64,000 nt of DNA from an uncultured Erysipelotrichaceae bacterium (GTDB taxonomy: Bacteria; Bacillota_I; Bacilli_A; Erysipelotrichales; Coprobacillaceae): the NCBI GenBank assembly GCA_910588075.1, contig CAJUOS010000001.1, forward strand, positions 1 through 64,000, given 5' to 3'. Below the pieces are notes generated by a model that was given only the letters and a program-made list of their open reading frames with translations, was not told the origin of the DNA and ran no database searches. Below are positions 42,896-51,501 of the stretch, piece after piece. Within the stretch, counting starts at the first letter, position 1. Every line of letters starts with the position of its first letter. Made by a program: the position numbers and the translations under genes.

Positions 42896-43004
42896 CAGTT
42901 ACACAAAACTTTTTTCTATATCAGAAAATTATCTTGATGAAATGAATAAAAAATGCAATAAAAAATAATTTATGGTAAAATAACATAAGAAAAGAGATGA
43001 TAAA

Positions 43005-43538
43005 ATGAAAATATTAGTACTAAGTGATAGTCATTGTTTTAATGAAAATTTAAAAAGAATCATTACAAAATACAAAAATCAAATAGACATATTTATACAT
43101 TGTGGTGATTCATCATTGCCAATTCATGATCCTTTACTTACCTCATTTAATATAGTGGTAAAAGGAAATCATGATATAGATAACTTTCCTCATTATATCA
43201 AATATCATAATATATGTATTACTCATGGGCATTTGTATAATGTTTATGCTGGATATAATGAATTGATACAATTATGTAAGAAATTGGATTGTCATATATG
43301 TTTTCATGGGCATACACATGTACCAACATATCAAATTCATCATAATATTCATTTTATTAATCCTGGAAGTATTATGATGAACAGAGGAACATATGGTTAT
43401 GGAACATATGCTATTATCACTCTAACAAATCATCATTTGTCTGTAAAATTTTATAATAGTGAAAATGATAATTTATGTAATCAAAACATCCTTGAAGAAG
43501 GTTTAGAACTATTAGAAGAATTTAAAAAATATGTTTAA
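43005..43538 (+). CDS. YfcE/MJ0936-family metallophosphodiesterase
   Basis: A 177-residue metal-dependent phosphodiesterase. All signature motifs are in order: LVLSDSHC, HCGDSS, KGNHDID, THGH and FHGHTHVP. YfcE-type enzymes hydrolyse phosphodiester bonds of small substrates in vitro; the cell target is not settled. The gene stands alone on the plus strand between the EIIB and XRE genes. TGG plus TAAAAT near 42977-42985 is a possible -10. Confidence 0.88.
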   Translation: MKILVLSDSHCFNENLKRIITKYKNQIDIFIHCGDSSLPIHDPLLTSFNIVVKGNHDIDNFPHYIKYHNICITHGHLYNVYAGYNELIQLCKKLDCHICFHGHTHVPTYQIHHNIHFINPGSIMMNRGTYGYGTYAIITLTNHHLSVKFYNSENDNLCNQNILEEGLELLEEFKKYV

Positions 43539-43557
43539 AATTTTATCACATAAAAAA

Positions 43558-43595
43558 GAAGATTTATTATAAATTAAATAAATCTTCCTTTTTAT
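43558..43595. terminator. Bidirectional terminator between yfcE-like and XRE genes
   Basis: GAAGATTTATT (43558-43568) and AATAAATCTTC (43577-43587) form an 11-bp stem. T-rich bases follow on both strands, matching the convergent genes. Confidence 0.75.
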
Positions 43596-43614
43596 TTATC
43601 GTAAACAAAACAAT

Positions 43615-43950
43615 TTAACCTTGCTTCTTTTCTTCTAAACGTTTACGTTTATATTCAATAATAAACATAACTTCTTTTAAATCATCATCTGGTAACTCAG
43701 TCAACAAACGAGCAATATTCGCAATATTATAATAATCATACTTTTTCCCACTCATAATTTCTTCAACACTTCTTCCATACAAATGAGAAAGTATTTTTAA
43801 TTCACCAACTGTTACATCGCGTTTTCCATTTTCTATATCAGAAATAGCTGAATGAGGAACACTAAGGTGTGAAGCAACATCTTTTTGAGTTAAATGTTTA
43901 AAGTTTCTATAAATTTTTAATCTTTTTGCTAGATCCATATCTATAGCCAT
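43615..43950 (-). CDS. XRE-family transcriptional regulator
   Basis: A 111-residue DNA-binding protein. Residues about 8-65 are a Cro/CI-type helix-turn-helix (HLTQKDVASHLSVPHSAISD then IENGKRD), followed by a short tail with DDDLKEVMFIIEYKRKR that is common in Firmicute XRE proteins and may dimerise. No prophage or toxin gene is nearby, so it is likely a chromosomal regulator of unknown targets. A strong promoter lies just upstream. Confidence 0.8.
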   Translation of the reverse strand: MAIDMDLAKRLKIYRNFKHLTQKDVASHLSVPHSAISDIENGKRDVTVGELKILSHLYGRSVEEIMSGKKYDYYNIANIARLLTELPDDDLKEVMFIIEYKRKRLEEKKQG

Positions 43951-43977
43951 CTATGCCACCTCCATTACTGTATCATT

Positions 43978-44006
43978 ATTATATCATGAATATAAATATA
44001 TATCAA
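43978..44006 (-). promoter_or_regulatory. Strong SigA promoter of the XRE regulator
   Basis: Minus strand: TTGATA (44006-44001), 17-base spacer, TATAAT (43983-43978) with TGA just upstream. Confidence 0.75.
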
Positions 44007-44071
44007 TTTAGAATTTTAAAAAAATACATTTATGAAAGACATAAAAATATATTTTTTCACAAAAACAGACA

Positions 44072-46402
44072 TTAAACTTTAAAATACCCTAATGTACAAT
44101 CTATTTGTTGTTTTAAATGACTTTTTTGTTGTTTAAAAATATAATGAAAATAATCATTAAGAACTCTATTCACTAACTTTGCTTCTTCATTTGTAAAATG
44201 CAAAAATAAACCTTGTGTTGGTATTTTTTCTATATTATCAATATATAAAGTTTTACAATTCAAAAGATGCATACGACATTTTTCATCCATCATTAAATTA
44301 AATTTTTCATTTTTTCTATCAATAATAGAAAATTGATGTTTTTGACATATATGACAATCTCTTTTCTGTTTTCCAAAATAGTATTGAGATATAGGACAAT
44401 ATTCACTTATCATATTTTCTATCTTGCCATATATTTGTAATATACAACTTTGATAGTTTGTTTTTAACTGTTTTAATTGTTTATATGACATTTCTAATGA
44501 CAATATCTTTTCTTCTTTATAATATTGAGCAGCATATGAATTAAATATATTGAGCCCAGTTCCAATAATTCTTTCTTTATCTTGAAAAGCATAGTAACTT
44601 CCATAATCATTGACAACTACTTTTTTAATAATTTGATATATTGAGGAATTTAATATTTCTTCAATATCTTTATCTTTACAAATTCTAGGTATAAATAGTG
44701 CAAAATCTATGTGATGTTTTAAACATAATTCATAAGCCTCTATAACATCTTTTTGATAAGGATAGAAAACAGCTTGTATTGGATAATGAACAATCTCTTC
44801 TAATTGTTGATAATGACTTGCTAATACATATATGTTATGAGAGGTAGCTTTTTGTTGAACTAATAAGGGTTGATAAATTCTTTTTTGTGAATGTATTTTC
44901 TTATGAATTATTCTTTGTGATAATTCATATATAGCATCTCTTCTTAATTCATTAATAATCTTAATTGGAATCATTATTCCTTCATCTATTTTTATATCAA
45001 TATTTTGTGCAAAAAAAACTGTTTGGCCAAGTTTGGATAATTGTTGATGAATTCTTTCTTGAGTCAAAATATTATGATCTGTTTTACCAAATACATCATG
45101 TGTTTGTTTTTGTATAACTATATCTTTAAAAATAATTGTTAAACTTAAAGGTTTATTAACTTGACCAACAAATTTCATTTGTATAGGTTGTTTAATATTT
45201 TCCTTTTGATATGATTTTTGTATATCTTGAATAATATTTAAATTTAAAGTTTTTCTTACATTACCATGATAAACAGGAAAATCAAACTCTATTTCTACAA
45301 TATCATTTTTATAAGCTTGATGAACAAGTTTACCTTTTATATAAATCTTATTAATTGGTCTACCTTTGTCTATATTTTCAAAAACAATACTATCTCCTTG
45401 TTGGAGAGTATCTTTTAAACGAATAAGAACTCTCTTTTTGTTCTTATTATAATTCATAACATGCCCTATTATTATTCCTTTATTCCCAGAATAATCACCT
45501 TCTACAATCATAGAATCATGAAAAATATATCCTTTAGTATAATCACGATTAAACATTGATTTCATAAAATATATATATTTATCTAAAGATGATGATTGTT
45601 GATTGATATAATTATCAATAGCATTTCTATATGCTTTAACAACACTTCCTACATATTCTGGACGTTTCATACGTCCTTCAATTTTAAAAGAACATACTCC
45701 TGCATCAATGAGTTTTCCTATATTCTCAATAGTCATAAGGTCTTTTGGAGATAATAAATAAGGAATTTTATCTTCCAAAATAATATTATCTTGAACTAAG
45801 CGATATTTTAAACGACATGGTTGCGCACATTCACCCCTATTACCACTTCTTTTTCCAATAAAACTACTTAATAAACATTGACCTGAATAACATATACATA
45901 AAGCTCCATGAACAAAAACCTCAATATCCAAAGAAGTAGATGAGCAAATGTTTTGAATTTCTTCAATACTATTTTCACGTGCTAGAACAATTCTAGATAC
46001 ACCTCTTTTTTCAAAAAATTTAACCCCATGTTTATTCATAACTGAAGCTTGTGTACTCATATGAATTTCAAAATCAGGATATATTTCATGAACTATAGAG
46101 CATAGACCTATATCTTGAATAATTAAAGCATCGATTTGTATAGTATATAAGTAGTCAATATATTCTAAAAGCATTTCAAATTCTTCATCTTTATAAAGTG
46201 TATTAACAGTTACAAATATTTTAACATTTCTTAAATGTGCATATTCAACTGCCCATAATAATTCATCATTATCAAAATTTTTTGCAAAAGATCTTGCATT
46301 AAACATCGTTCCACCTAAATAAATAGCATTTGCACCATTTTGTACTGCTGCAATGAATGCTTCTTTATCACCAGCAGGTGCTAATAATTCAATTTTTTTC
46401 AT
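44072..46402 (-). CDS. U32 family peptidase/RlhA-like protein
   Basis: A 776-residue protein of the U32 family with a long C-terminal DUF3656-like part. The N-terminal barrel begins ELLAPAGDKEAFIAAVQNGA; the metal/Fe-S-type Cys motif reads CYSGQCLLSS, GNRGECAQPCRLKY. RlhA of E. coli, of the same type, is needed for 5-hydroxycytidine in 23S rRNA, so an RNA-modification role is more likely than peptidase activity. GGAGGG precedes ATG. It is downstream of the mtnN gene behind a terminator. Confidence 0.8.
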   Translation of the reverse strand: MKKIELLAPAGDKEAFIAAVQNGANAIYLGGTMFNARSFAKNFDNDELLWAVEYAHLRNVKIFVTVNTLYKDEEFEMLLEYIDYLYTIQIDALIIQDIGLCSIVHEIYPDFEIHMSTQASVMNKHGVKFFEKRGVSRIVLARENSIEEIQNICSSTSLDIEVFVHGALCICYSGQCLLSSFIGKRSGNRGECAQPCRLKYRLVQDNIILEDKIPYLLSPKDLMTIENIGKLIDAGVCSFKIEGRMKRPEYVGSVVKAYRNAIDNYINQQSSSLDKYIYFMKSMFNRDYTKGYIFHDSMIVEGDYSGNKGIIIGHVMNYNKNKKRVLIRLKDTLQQGDSIVFENIDKGRPINKIYIKGKLVHQAYKNDIVEIEFDFPVYHGNVRKTLNLNIIQDIQKSYQKENIKQPIQMKFVGQVNKPLSLTIIFKDIVIQKQTHDVFGKTDHNILTQERIHQQLSKLGQTVFFAQNIDIKIDEGIMIPIKIINELRRDAIYELSQRIIHKKIHSQKRIYQPLLVQQKATSHNIYVLASHYQQLEEIVHYPIQAVFYPYQKDVIEAYELCLKHHIDFALFIPRICKDKDIEEILNSSIYQIIKKVVVNDYGSYYAFQDKERIIGTGLNIFNSYAAQYYKEEKILSLEMSYKQLKQLKTNYQSCILQIYGKIENMISEYCPISQYYFGKQKRDCHICQKHQFSIIDRKNEKFNLMMDEKCRMHLLNCKTLYIDNIEKIPTQGLFLHFTNEEAKLVNRVLNDYFHYIFKQQKSHLKQQIDCTLGYFKV

Positions 46403-46412
46403 TATTATCCCT

Positions 46413-46442
46413 CCAAAAAAAGCAATAACAAATGTTATCGCT
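46413..46442 (-). terminator. Terminator between mtnN and the U32 gene
   Basis: Minus strand AGCGATAACA / TGTTATTGCT followed by T7. It directly precedes the ribosome binding site of the U32 gene, so that gene depends on read-through or on a promoter not seen. Confidence 0.7.
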
Positions 46443-47130
46443 ATATAATAGAAACAAGTTCATAACACATATGAGCTGAGGATTGACTTGCTTTTTTCAA
46501 ATATTCATCAAATTGTATCGAACTATTTCCTTTTTCAAAAACATCACTTAAAGAACGTGTAATGATAAACTTTTTACCAAATGTATAACAAACTTGAGCA
46601 ATTGTTGCTGCTTCCATCTCACTACACATAGCTTGTGGAAAATATTTACAAATATTAGATACTTGTTCTTTTTGAGAAATAAACTGATCACCTGAAACAA
46701 TTAAACCAATATGTGAAGATAATGCTTTTCTTTCTAAAATAAGTTTTACTTTATCTAATAATTCATTATCTGGTTCAAAATATAATGGTAATCCAGGAAC
46801 CTTTCCCATCTCATGACCAAAAGCAGTTACATCAACATCATGATGTGCTACCGCATTTGAAATAACAATATCCCCTACATTTTGATATTTTTGTAATCCT
46901 CCAGCAGAACCAATATTAATAACAAAATCAATATTATAATGAGTCATCATTAGTGTTGTGGAAATGGCTGCATTTACTTTTCCTATTCCTCCACGAAGTA
47001 GAATAATCTCTTTTTGATTCATTATTCCTTCATAAAAAGTATACCCTTGATATTCATTTGTCGTTTTCAAATCCATTAATTTTAAAATTTCATCAACTTC
47101 CTCTTGCATTGCCCCAATAATTCCAATCAT
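46441..47130 (-). CDS. mtnN: 5'-methylthioadenosine/S-adenosylhomocysteine nucleosidase
   Basis: MtnN cleaves MTA and SAH to free adenine, recycling SAM by-products. The 229-residue protein has MIGIIGAMQEEVDEIL, GGIGKVNAA, SGDQFI and the catalytic MEAATIAQVC with ARSLSDV-like RSLSDV. ATG 47130 is chosen because the AAAGGGGAAAG site precedes it and MIGIIGAM matches the usual start; the upstream reading to 47151 overlaps yqeM more. It ends the yqeH-mtnN minus-strand operon. Confidence 0.93.
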   Translation of the reverse strand: MIGIIGAMQEEVDEILKLMDLKTTNEYQGYTFYEGIMNQKEIILLRGGIGKVNAAISTTLMMTHYNIDFVINIGSAGGLQKYQNVGDIVISNAVAHHDVDVTAFGHEMGKVPGLPLYFEPDNELLDKVKLILERKALSSHIGLIVSGDQFISQKEQVSNICKYFPQAMCSEMEAATIAQVCYTFGKKFIITRSLSDVFEKGNSSIQFDEYLKKASQSSAHMCYELVSII

Positions 47131-47846
47131 TATACTTTCCCCTTTCGACAAATAAAAATAATTCGTTCACATTCTTCATTATACTTATAAAAATCACTAT
47201 AATACTCTATATCTTCAAAACCGATTTTCTTCAACCATTCTAAATATTGTTCAACTTTAAAAGTCCTTTGATAATGATGTTCCTCAACAATTTCATCTTC
47301 AATTTTATCATGAATATAAATATAATGATGAACAAAACCACTATCAATCGTTTCAACACTCCATTGGAAAATAAAATCATCATCTTCCTCTTTTTCCTGA
47401 TAGTTCTTTAAAATATGATCCATTTTATATAAACTATCGACATCAAAAATAAAAGTCCCATTTTCCTTTAATGAATGATAAACATTTGAAAAAGTATGAA
47501 TAATTTCCTGTGATTCCAATAAATAATTAAGAGAATCACATAAGCATAAGATAAGATCAACAGGATAAGATGTAGAAAAATCACACATATTAACCTTTTG
47601 TAACATCAAGTCAACATTATCATACATTGCTTTTTGTTTAGTAACAGTTAGCATATCATCTGAAATATCTGTTGCAAAAACTTTTTTATTCTTTTTAGCT
47701 AATCGAATAGCTATTTCTCCAGTTCCACAACCAAGTTCTAATACCTCATTAAAATGACAATGATTATTAATAAATTGTTCATAATCATCATAAAACTGTG
47801 GATCCATTAAACTATCATAATAATAGGCAAAATTTTCATAACTCAT
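47130..47846 (-). CDS. Class I SAM-dependent methyltransferase (YqeM-like)
   Basis: A 238-residue methyltransferase with motif I EVLELGCGTGEIAIRLA, the acidic VFATDISDDML and a C-terminal beta-sheet. It resembles B. subtilis YqeM, found in the same operon position after rsfS; the methylated substrate is not known. Its ATG overlaps the rsfS stop by 4 bases and its stop touches the mtnN start, suggesting tight coupling. GAAGGA precedes ATG at rather long spacing. Confidence 0.85.
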   Translation of the reverse strand: MSYENFAYYYDSLMDPQFYDDYEQFINNHCHFNEVLELGCGTGEIAIRLAKKNKKVFATDISDDMLTVTKQKAMYDNVDLMLQKVNMCDFSTSYPVDLILCLCDSLNYLLESQEIIHTFSNVYHSLKENGTFIFDVDSLYKMDHILKNYQEKEEDDDFIFQWSVETIDSGFVHHYIYIHDKIEDEIVEEHHYQRTFKVEQYLEWLKKIGFEDIEYYSDFYKYNEECERIIFICRKGKV

Positions 47847-48190
47847 TTTGCTAACATTCCTTCTAAATTAATACGAGGCATATCACCCCATAACTTCTCT
47901 AAATTATAACTATCTCTTTCTTCAGTAGCAAAAATATGACATACTATATCTCCTAAATCTATTAATAGCCATTTTGAATCTCTTAAACCTTCAATACTTT
48001 TTACCTCAAAACCATTTATTTCACATTCATCTTTGATATTTTCTTTAATAGCTTGCATTAATCTTTCATTATTTGCTGTACATAATACAAATGTATCAAA
48101 AATAGGACTTGCATCACGCATATCAATAGCTACAATATGGCTTCCCATTTTATCATCCATTGCTTTAACTACACACTCTAATTTTGTCAT
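47843..48190 (-). CDS. rsfS: Ribosome silencing factor RsfS
   Basis: RsfS binds L14 on the 50S subunit and blocks subunit joining when nutrients fall. The 115-residue protein has the conserved VAIDMRDASPIFDTFVLCTANN, EGLRDSKWLLIDLGDIVCHIF and a final YNLEKLWGD. It is between nadD-yqeK and yqeM, the same order as in B. subtilis (yqeL). Its start shares one base with the upstream gene's stop. Confidence 0.95.
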   Translation of the reverse strand: MTKLECVVKAMDDKMGSHIVAIDMRDASPIFDTFVLCTANNERLMQAIKENIKDECEINGFEVKSIEGLRDSKWLLIDLGDIVCHIFATEERDSYNLEKLWGDMPRINLEGMLAK

Positions 48191-49290
48191 TATTTTTCTC
48201 CTTTAACCACATAAAAATTATATATTTCATAAAAACACTCGTCAATTTCTCTATTTTTCTTTTTTGAAAATTCATAAAACTCTATAAGCGAATTTCTAAA
48301 ACCTCTATGAATATCTTCCTTGCAAATTTGTATTTGTTTTGATGAATCATAACCTCTCAATGGATCTAATTTATCAGCAACATAAACACATTTTCCAATA
48401 GATGAAATGTCAAGACTTGCTGTTGTATGATCTTCAATAGCTTTTAAAACAATCTCATCATCAATTAAATACTCATGTTCACTAACATATCTAGAAATCC
48501 ATTGATGCCATATTGCCACAGGTTTACAAACATACTTAGGAAAATGATTTTTCATTATTTTTAATGATTCTTCATAACTCATTTCTTTGGCTATATCATG
48601 AAACATTCCCGCTATATAAGCTTGTTGGCCATTTAGATGATTAGCTTCGGCAATTTCTTTTGCTAATTGTGCAACACTACATGTATGTTTCCATCTTTTC
48701 TCTTTCATTTTTTTAGAAACAATTCCTTCTAAATATAATCCATTATTTGTTATATAATGTAAAACTTGAGGATCCAACATTTCAATAGATCCTTTCCTTA
48801 TTTCACTACTAGATGCATAAATAGGAATATTTTTTAAAACTATAAAATGATATTTTTGAATATTTTCATTTTCTTGTTCATACCCTCCTCTTTGAAATGC
48901 TACAAGTTGGACAATTTCACTAATTTCTTGTGAACTTTTCCATTTATGAAAAAGAAGAGCTTGATCCATTCCCATAATATAATAATATTGAAAATGAGGA
49001 TTTTGTTTTTTTAAAAATTTCAACGTATTAATTGTATAGTTTTTTTCTTGATTTTTAAAATCAAGTTCAACTGAATTCAGAATCATATTTTTCATATCTT
49101 GCAATGCAAGCTGAATCATCTGAACACGATTTTCTGTTGTTGTATTTGTTGCATCTTTCCATGGATTATGTTGTGTAGGAATAAATTGTATTTCATCAAG
49201 ATGTAATTGTTTTAATGCTTCTTTTGCAATTTCAATATGTCCTTTATGAATAGGGTCAAAACTTCCCCCAAATAATCCAATCTTTTTCAT
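48190..49290 (-). CDS. nadD: Fused NadD (nicotinate-mononucleotide adenylyltransferase) and YqeK (HD hydrolase)
   Basis: One 366-residue chain joins two enzymes that are separate neighbours in B. subtilis. Residues about 1-190 are NadD, with GLFGGSFDPIHKGHIEIA and SSSEIRKGS, which makes deamido-NAD. Residues about 195-366 are an HD-domain YqeK-type hydrolase (KHTCSVAQLAKEIAEA, AGMFHDIAKEMSYEE), a group linked to diadenosine tetraphosphate hydrolysis. The stretch LEGIVSKKMKEKRWKHTC joins them with no stop. It overlaps yhbY by 4 bases. Confidence 0.92.
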   Translation of the reverse strand: MKKIGLFGGSFDPIHKGHIEIAKEALKQLHLDEIQFIPTQHNPWKDATNTTTENRVQMIQLALQDMKNMILNSVELDFKNQEKNYTINTLKFLKKQNPHFQYYYIMGMDQALLFHKWKSSQEISEIVQLVAFQRGGYEQENENIQKYHFIVLKNIPIYASSSEIRKGSIEMLDPQVLHYITNNGLYLEGIVSKKMKEKRWKHTCSVAQLAKEIAEANHLNGQQAYIAGMFHDIAKEMSYEESLKIMKNHFPKYVCKPVAIWHQWISRYVSEHEYLIDDEIVLKAIEDHTTASLDISSIGKCVYVADKLDPLRGYDSSKQIQICKEDIHRGFRNSLIEFYEFSKKKNREIDECFYEIYNFYVVKGEK

Positions 49291-49574
49291 GATAATTTAT
49301 ATATTCCTTTTTCACTTCTTTTATATAAAACTATGGTATGTCCTACGATTTGTACAACTTCCGATTTTGATTGAACGCTAATTTCTAAAGCAACTGTATT
49401 TACATCATCAGGACAAGTATCAAGAAGTTTCACTTTTATGAGCTCATGAGCTTCTAATGCATCTGATATACCTTTAATTTGATTAGTTGTTACTCCATCT
49501 TTTCCTACTTGAAAAATAGCAGAAAGATGATGAGCTTGTGATCTTAAATATCTTTTTTGTTTTCCAGTTAACAT
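49287..49574 (-). CDS. yhbY: YhbY-family RNA-binding (CRM domain) protein
   Basis: A 95-residue CRM-domain protein. Conserved MLTGKQKRYLRSQAHHLSAI, FQVGKDGVTTNQIKGISDAL and the GxxG-like end match YhbY, which binds pre-50S particles and probably assists ribosome assembly. It lies between yqeH and nadD as in Bacillus (yqeI), but aroE, which in Bacillus lies here, is absent. It overlaps nadD by 4 bases. Confidence 0.93.
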   Translation of the reverse strand: MLTGKQKRYLRSQAHHLSAIFQVGKDGVTTNQIKGISDALEAHELIKVKLLDTCPDDVNTVALEISVQSKSEVVQIVGHTIVLYKRSEKGIYKLS

Positions 49575-49590
49575 TTTTATTTTTTCCTTT

Positions 49591-50691
49591 CTATATTAAT
49601 GATTCTCTAATAAATACTGAAATATGTGGAGGAACTTTGACTTCTATATCTCCACCTTCTGAACTTATTGTTATAAAACCCAAACCAGAAATAACAATAT
49701 CACATTTCCCTTTTGGAATATGGAAAGAATATGTTTTCATTTGTTCAATTGATTCTATACCTTCTACTTCATATTGTAAAGCCTTATGACGATTATATAA
49801 ATCATTTGCTTTTTCTAATTTTGTCCTATGTACTTTTAAGTTCTTAGAAAAATAAGTAATAAAACTTGCTTGATTTCCTTTTATATAATCAATCCTTGCT
49901 AATCCACCTATATATAATGTTTGATGATCTTGAATTTGATAAACCATAGGTCTTAATTCAGATTGAGGTATAACCTTTTTCATATCCTTCAAAGAAATCA
50001 AATGTGTCATTTGATTTTCATTAATAATACCTGGTGTATCATAAAGCATACTTTCATCATCAAGTGGAATTTCAATGAAATCAAGTGTTGTTCCAGGAAA
50101 CTCTGATACAGTTATAAAATGCTCATCATTAATTCGAGCATAATGCTTTAATAAAGCATTAATAAATGTAGATTTTCCAACATTTGTAACTCCTACAACA
50201 TAAACATCTCTTTGTTTTCTATATAATTGAATAGCATCATAAATTTCATCAAAATTTAGATTTTTCTTACCACTTGTAATAATAACATCTAATGGTTTTA
50301 TTCCCTCTTCTTTCAATTGTCTTCTTACCCAATGTTCTAATTTTCTATCTTTAACCGATTTAGGTAATAAATCTCTTTTATTAGCTAAAACTAAGACATC
50401 ATTATATGCAATATGTCTCATTAAACCTTGAATTAAACTTCCATTAAAATCAAACAAATCAATAATATAGACAACTAAACAATCCTTTTCACCAATTTGT
50501 TGTAATATTTTTAAAAAATCATCTTTTGTTAAAGAGGTTTCTTGAAGTTTATGATAATTTTTAATTCTAAAACATCTTTGACATAAAATTTGTTCATTAT
50601 TCATGGCATTTTTTGGAACATATCCAATATGTTTTTCATTTTCATTTTGAATAATAGCCCCACATCCAAAACATTTCATCTCTTTATTCAT
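49591..50691 (-). CDS. yqeH: Ribosome biogenesis GTPase YqeH
   Basis: YqeH is a circularly permuted GTPase needed for 30S subunit assembly. The 366-residue protein has an N-terminal zinc finger (CFGCGAIIQ, then CQRCFRIKNY), the permuted GTPase order G4 ANKRDLLPK, G1 GVTNVGKSTFI, G3 YDTPGI, and a C-terminal domain ending VPPHISVFIRESLI. It heads the yqeH-yhbY-nadD-yqeK-rsfS-yqeM-mtnN operon on the minus strand, divergent from sigK. Confidence 0.95.
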   Translation of the reverse strand: MNKEMKCFGCGAIIQNENEKHIGYVPKNAMNNEQILCQRCFRIKNYHKLQETSLTKDDFLKILQQIGEKDCLVVYIIDLFDFNGSLIQGLMRHIAYNDVLVLANKRDLLPKSVKDRKLEHWVRRQLKEEGIKPLDVIITSGKKNLNFDEIYDAIQLYRKQRDVYVVGVTNVGKSTFINALLKHYARINDEHFITVSEFPGTTLDFIEIPLDDESMLYDTPGIINENQMTHLISLKDMKKVIPQSELRPMVYQIQDHQTLYIGGLARIDYIKGNQASFITYFSKNLKVHRTKLEKANDLYNRHKALQYEVEGIESIEQMKTYSFHIPKGKCDIVISGLGFITISSEGGDIEVKVPPHISVFIRESLI

Positions 50692-50747
50692 ATTATCCTT
50701 CCTTTACTTTCATATTGTACCTTATTTATTGAATTATTAAAAGAGTA

Positions 50748-50776
50748 AACATAACTATCGACAATTTTCATATATT
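50748..50776 (+). promoter_or_regulatory. Possible SigE/SigK-type promoter of sigK
   Basis: CATATATT (50769-50776) matches the SigE/SigK -10 pattern CATANNNT, with an ATA-containing -35 (AACATAAC, 50748-50755) 13 bases upstream. The -35 match is only half. Confidence 0.4.
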
Positions 50777-50791
50777 GAATTGAGGTGGTTT

Positions 50792-51475
50792 ATGTTTTCA
50801 ACAATTATCGTTATATTACAACAGTTTTTATTTGTATCATTTATTAAAACCCAAGCATTTAAAAAACAGCTCACAACTCAAGAAGAAAATGATTATATTG
50901 AAAAATATCATAGTGGTGATATGTCAGCAAGAAATAAACTTATAGAACATAATCTTCGTCTTGTTGCTCATATTGCTAAAAAATATGAAGGAGGAAAAGA
51001 CTTACAAGAAGATTTAATAAGTATTGGTACAATTGGTCTTATTAAAGCGGTAGATAGTTATAAGCCTAACAAATCAACAAAACTAGGGACTTATGCAGCA
51101 AGATGTATTGAAAATGAAATACTCATGCATTTACGTACTAATAAGAAGACAGCATTAGATGTATCTTTAAATGAAGTCTTAGGAGTTGATAAAGATGGTG
51201 GAGAAATGACATTGTTAGATATTCTTCCTTCAGAACAAAAAGAAATTATTGATCAAATAGAAACATCAGATCAAATTCTTAAACTCTATGATTATTTTCA
51301 ACTACTCTCTCCTAGAGAACAAGAAATTTTAATTGATCGCTATGGTCTAAATAACCATAAAGAGAAAACACAAAAAGAAATAGCTAAAGAATTAAATATT
51401 TCTCGCTCTTATGTATCACGAATAGAAAAAAGAGCATTAGTTAAACTCTTTAAAGCATATCTTAATGATAAGTAA
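50792..51475 (+). CDS. sigK: Sporulation sigma factor SigK
   Basis: SigK drives late mother-cell genes in sporulation. The 227-residue protein has a short hydrophobic pro-sequence (MFSTIIVILQQFLFVSFIKT), typical of pro-SigK, then region 2 (ARNKLIEHNLRLVAHIAKKY, DLISIGTIGLIKAVDSY, KLGTYAARCIENEIL) and region 4 (LSPREQEILIDRYGL, ISRSYVSRIEKRAL). The ORF is continuous, without a skin-type insertion. ATG 50792 follows GAGGTG; TTG 50780 is upstream. SpoIVB, encoded in this window, would trigger pro-SigK processing. Confidence 0.9.
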   Translation: MFSTIIVILQQFLFVSFIKTQAFKKQLTTQEENDYIEKYHSGDMSARNKLIEHNLRLVAHIAKKYEGGKDLQEDLISIGTIGLIKAVDSYKPNKSTKLGTYAARCIENEILMHLRTNKKTALDVSLNEVLGVDKDGGEMTLLDILPSEQKEIIDQIETSDQILKLYDYFQLLSPREQEILIDRYGLNNHKEKTQKEIAKELNISRSYVSRIEKRALVKLFKAYLNDK

Positions 51476-51501
51476 AAGAATATAAGGAAACCTTATATTC
51501 T
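51474..51501 (-). terminator. Terminator after parC
   Basis: AGAATATAAGG / CCTTATATTCT, a perfect 11-bp stem with a 3-base loop, followed by TTTTAC on the minus strand. It lies at the convergent end of sigK and parC and may serve both. Confidence 0.7.

Noticed and set aside
43615-43950. Prophage or toxin-antitoxin locus around the XRE regulator
   Set aside because: Neighbours are ordinary chromosomal genes, with no integrase, toxin or phage gene.
50792-51475. Skin-type insertion in sigK
   Set aside because: The coding region is continuous from the pro-sequence through region 4, so no excision is needed.
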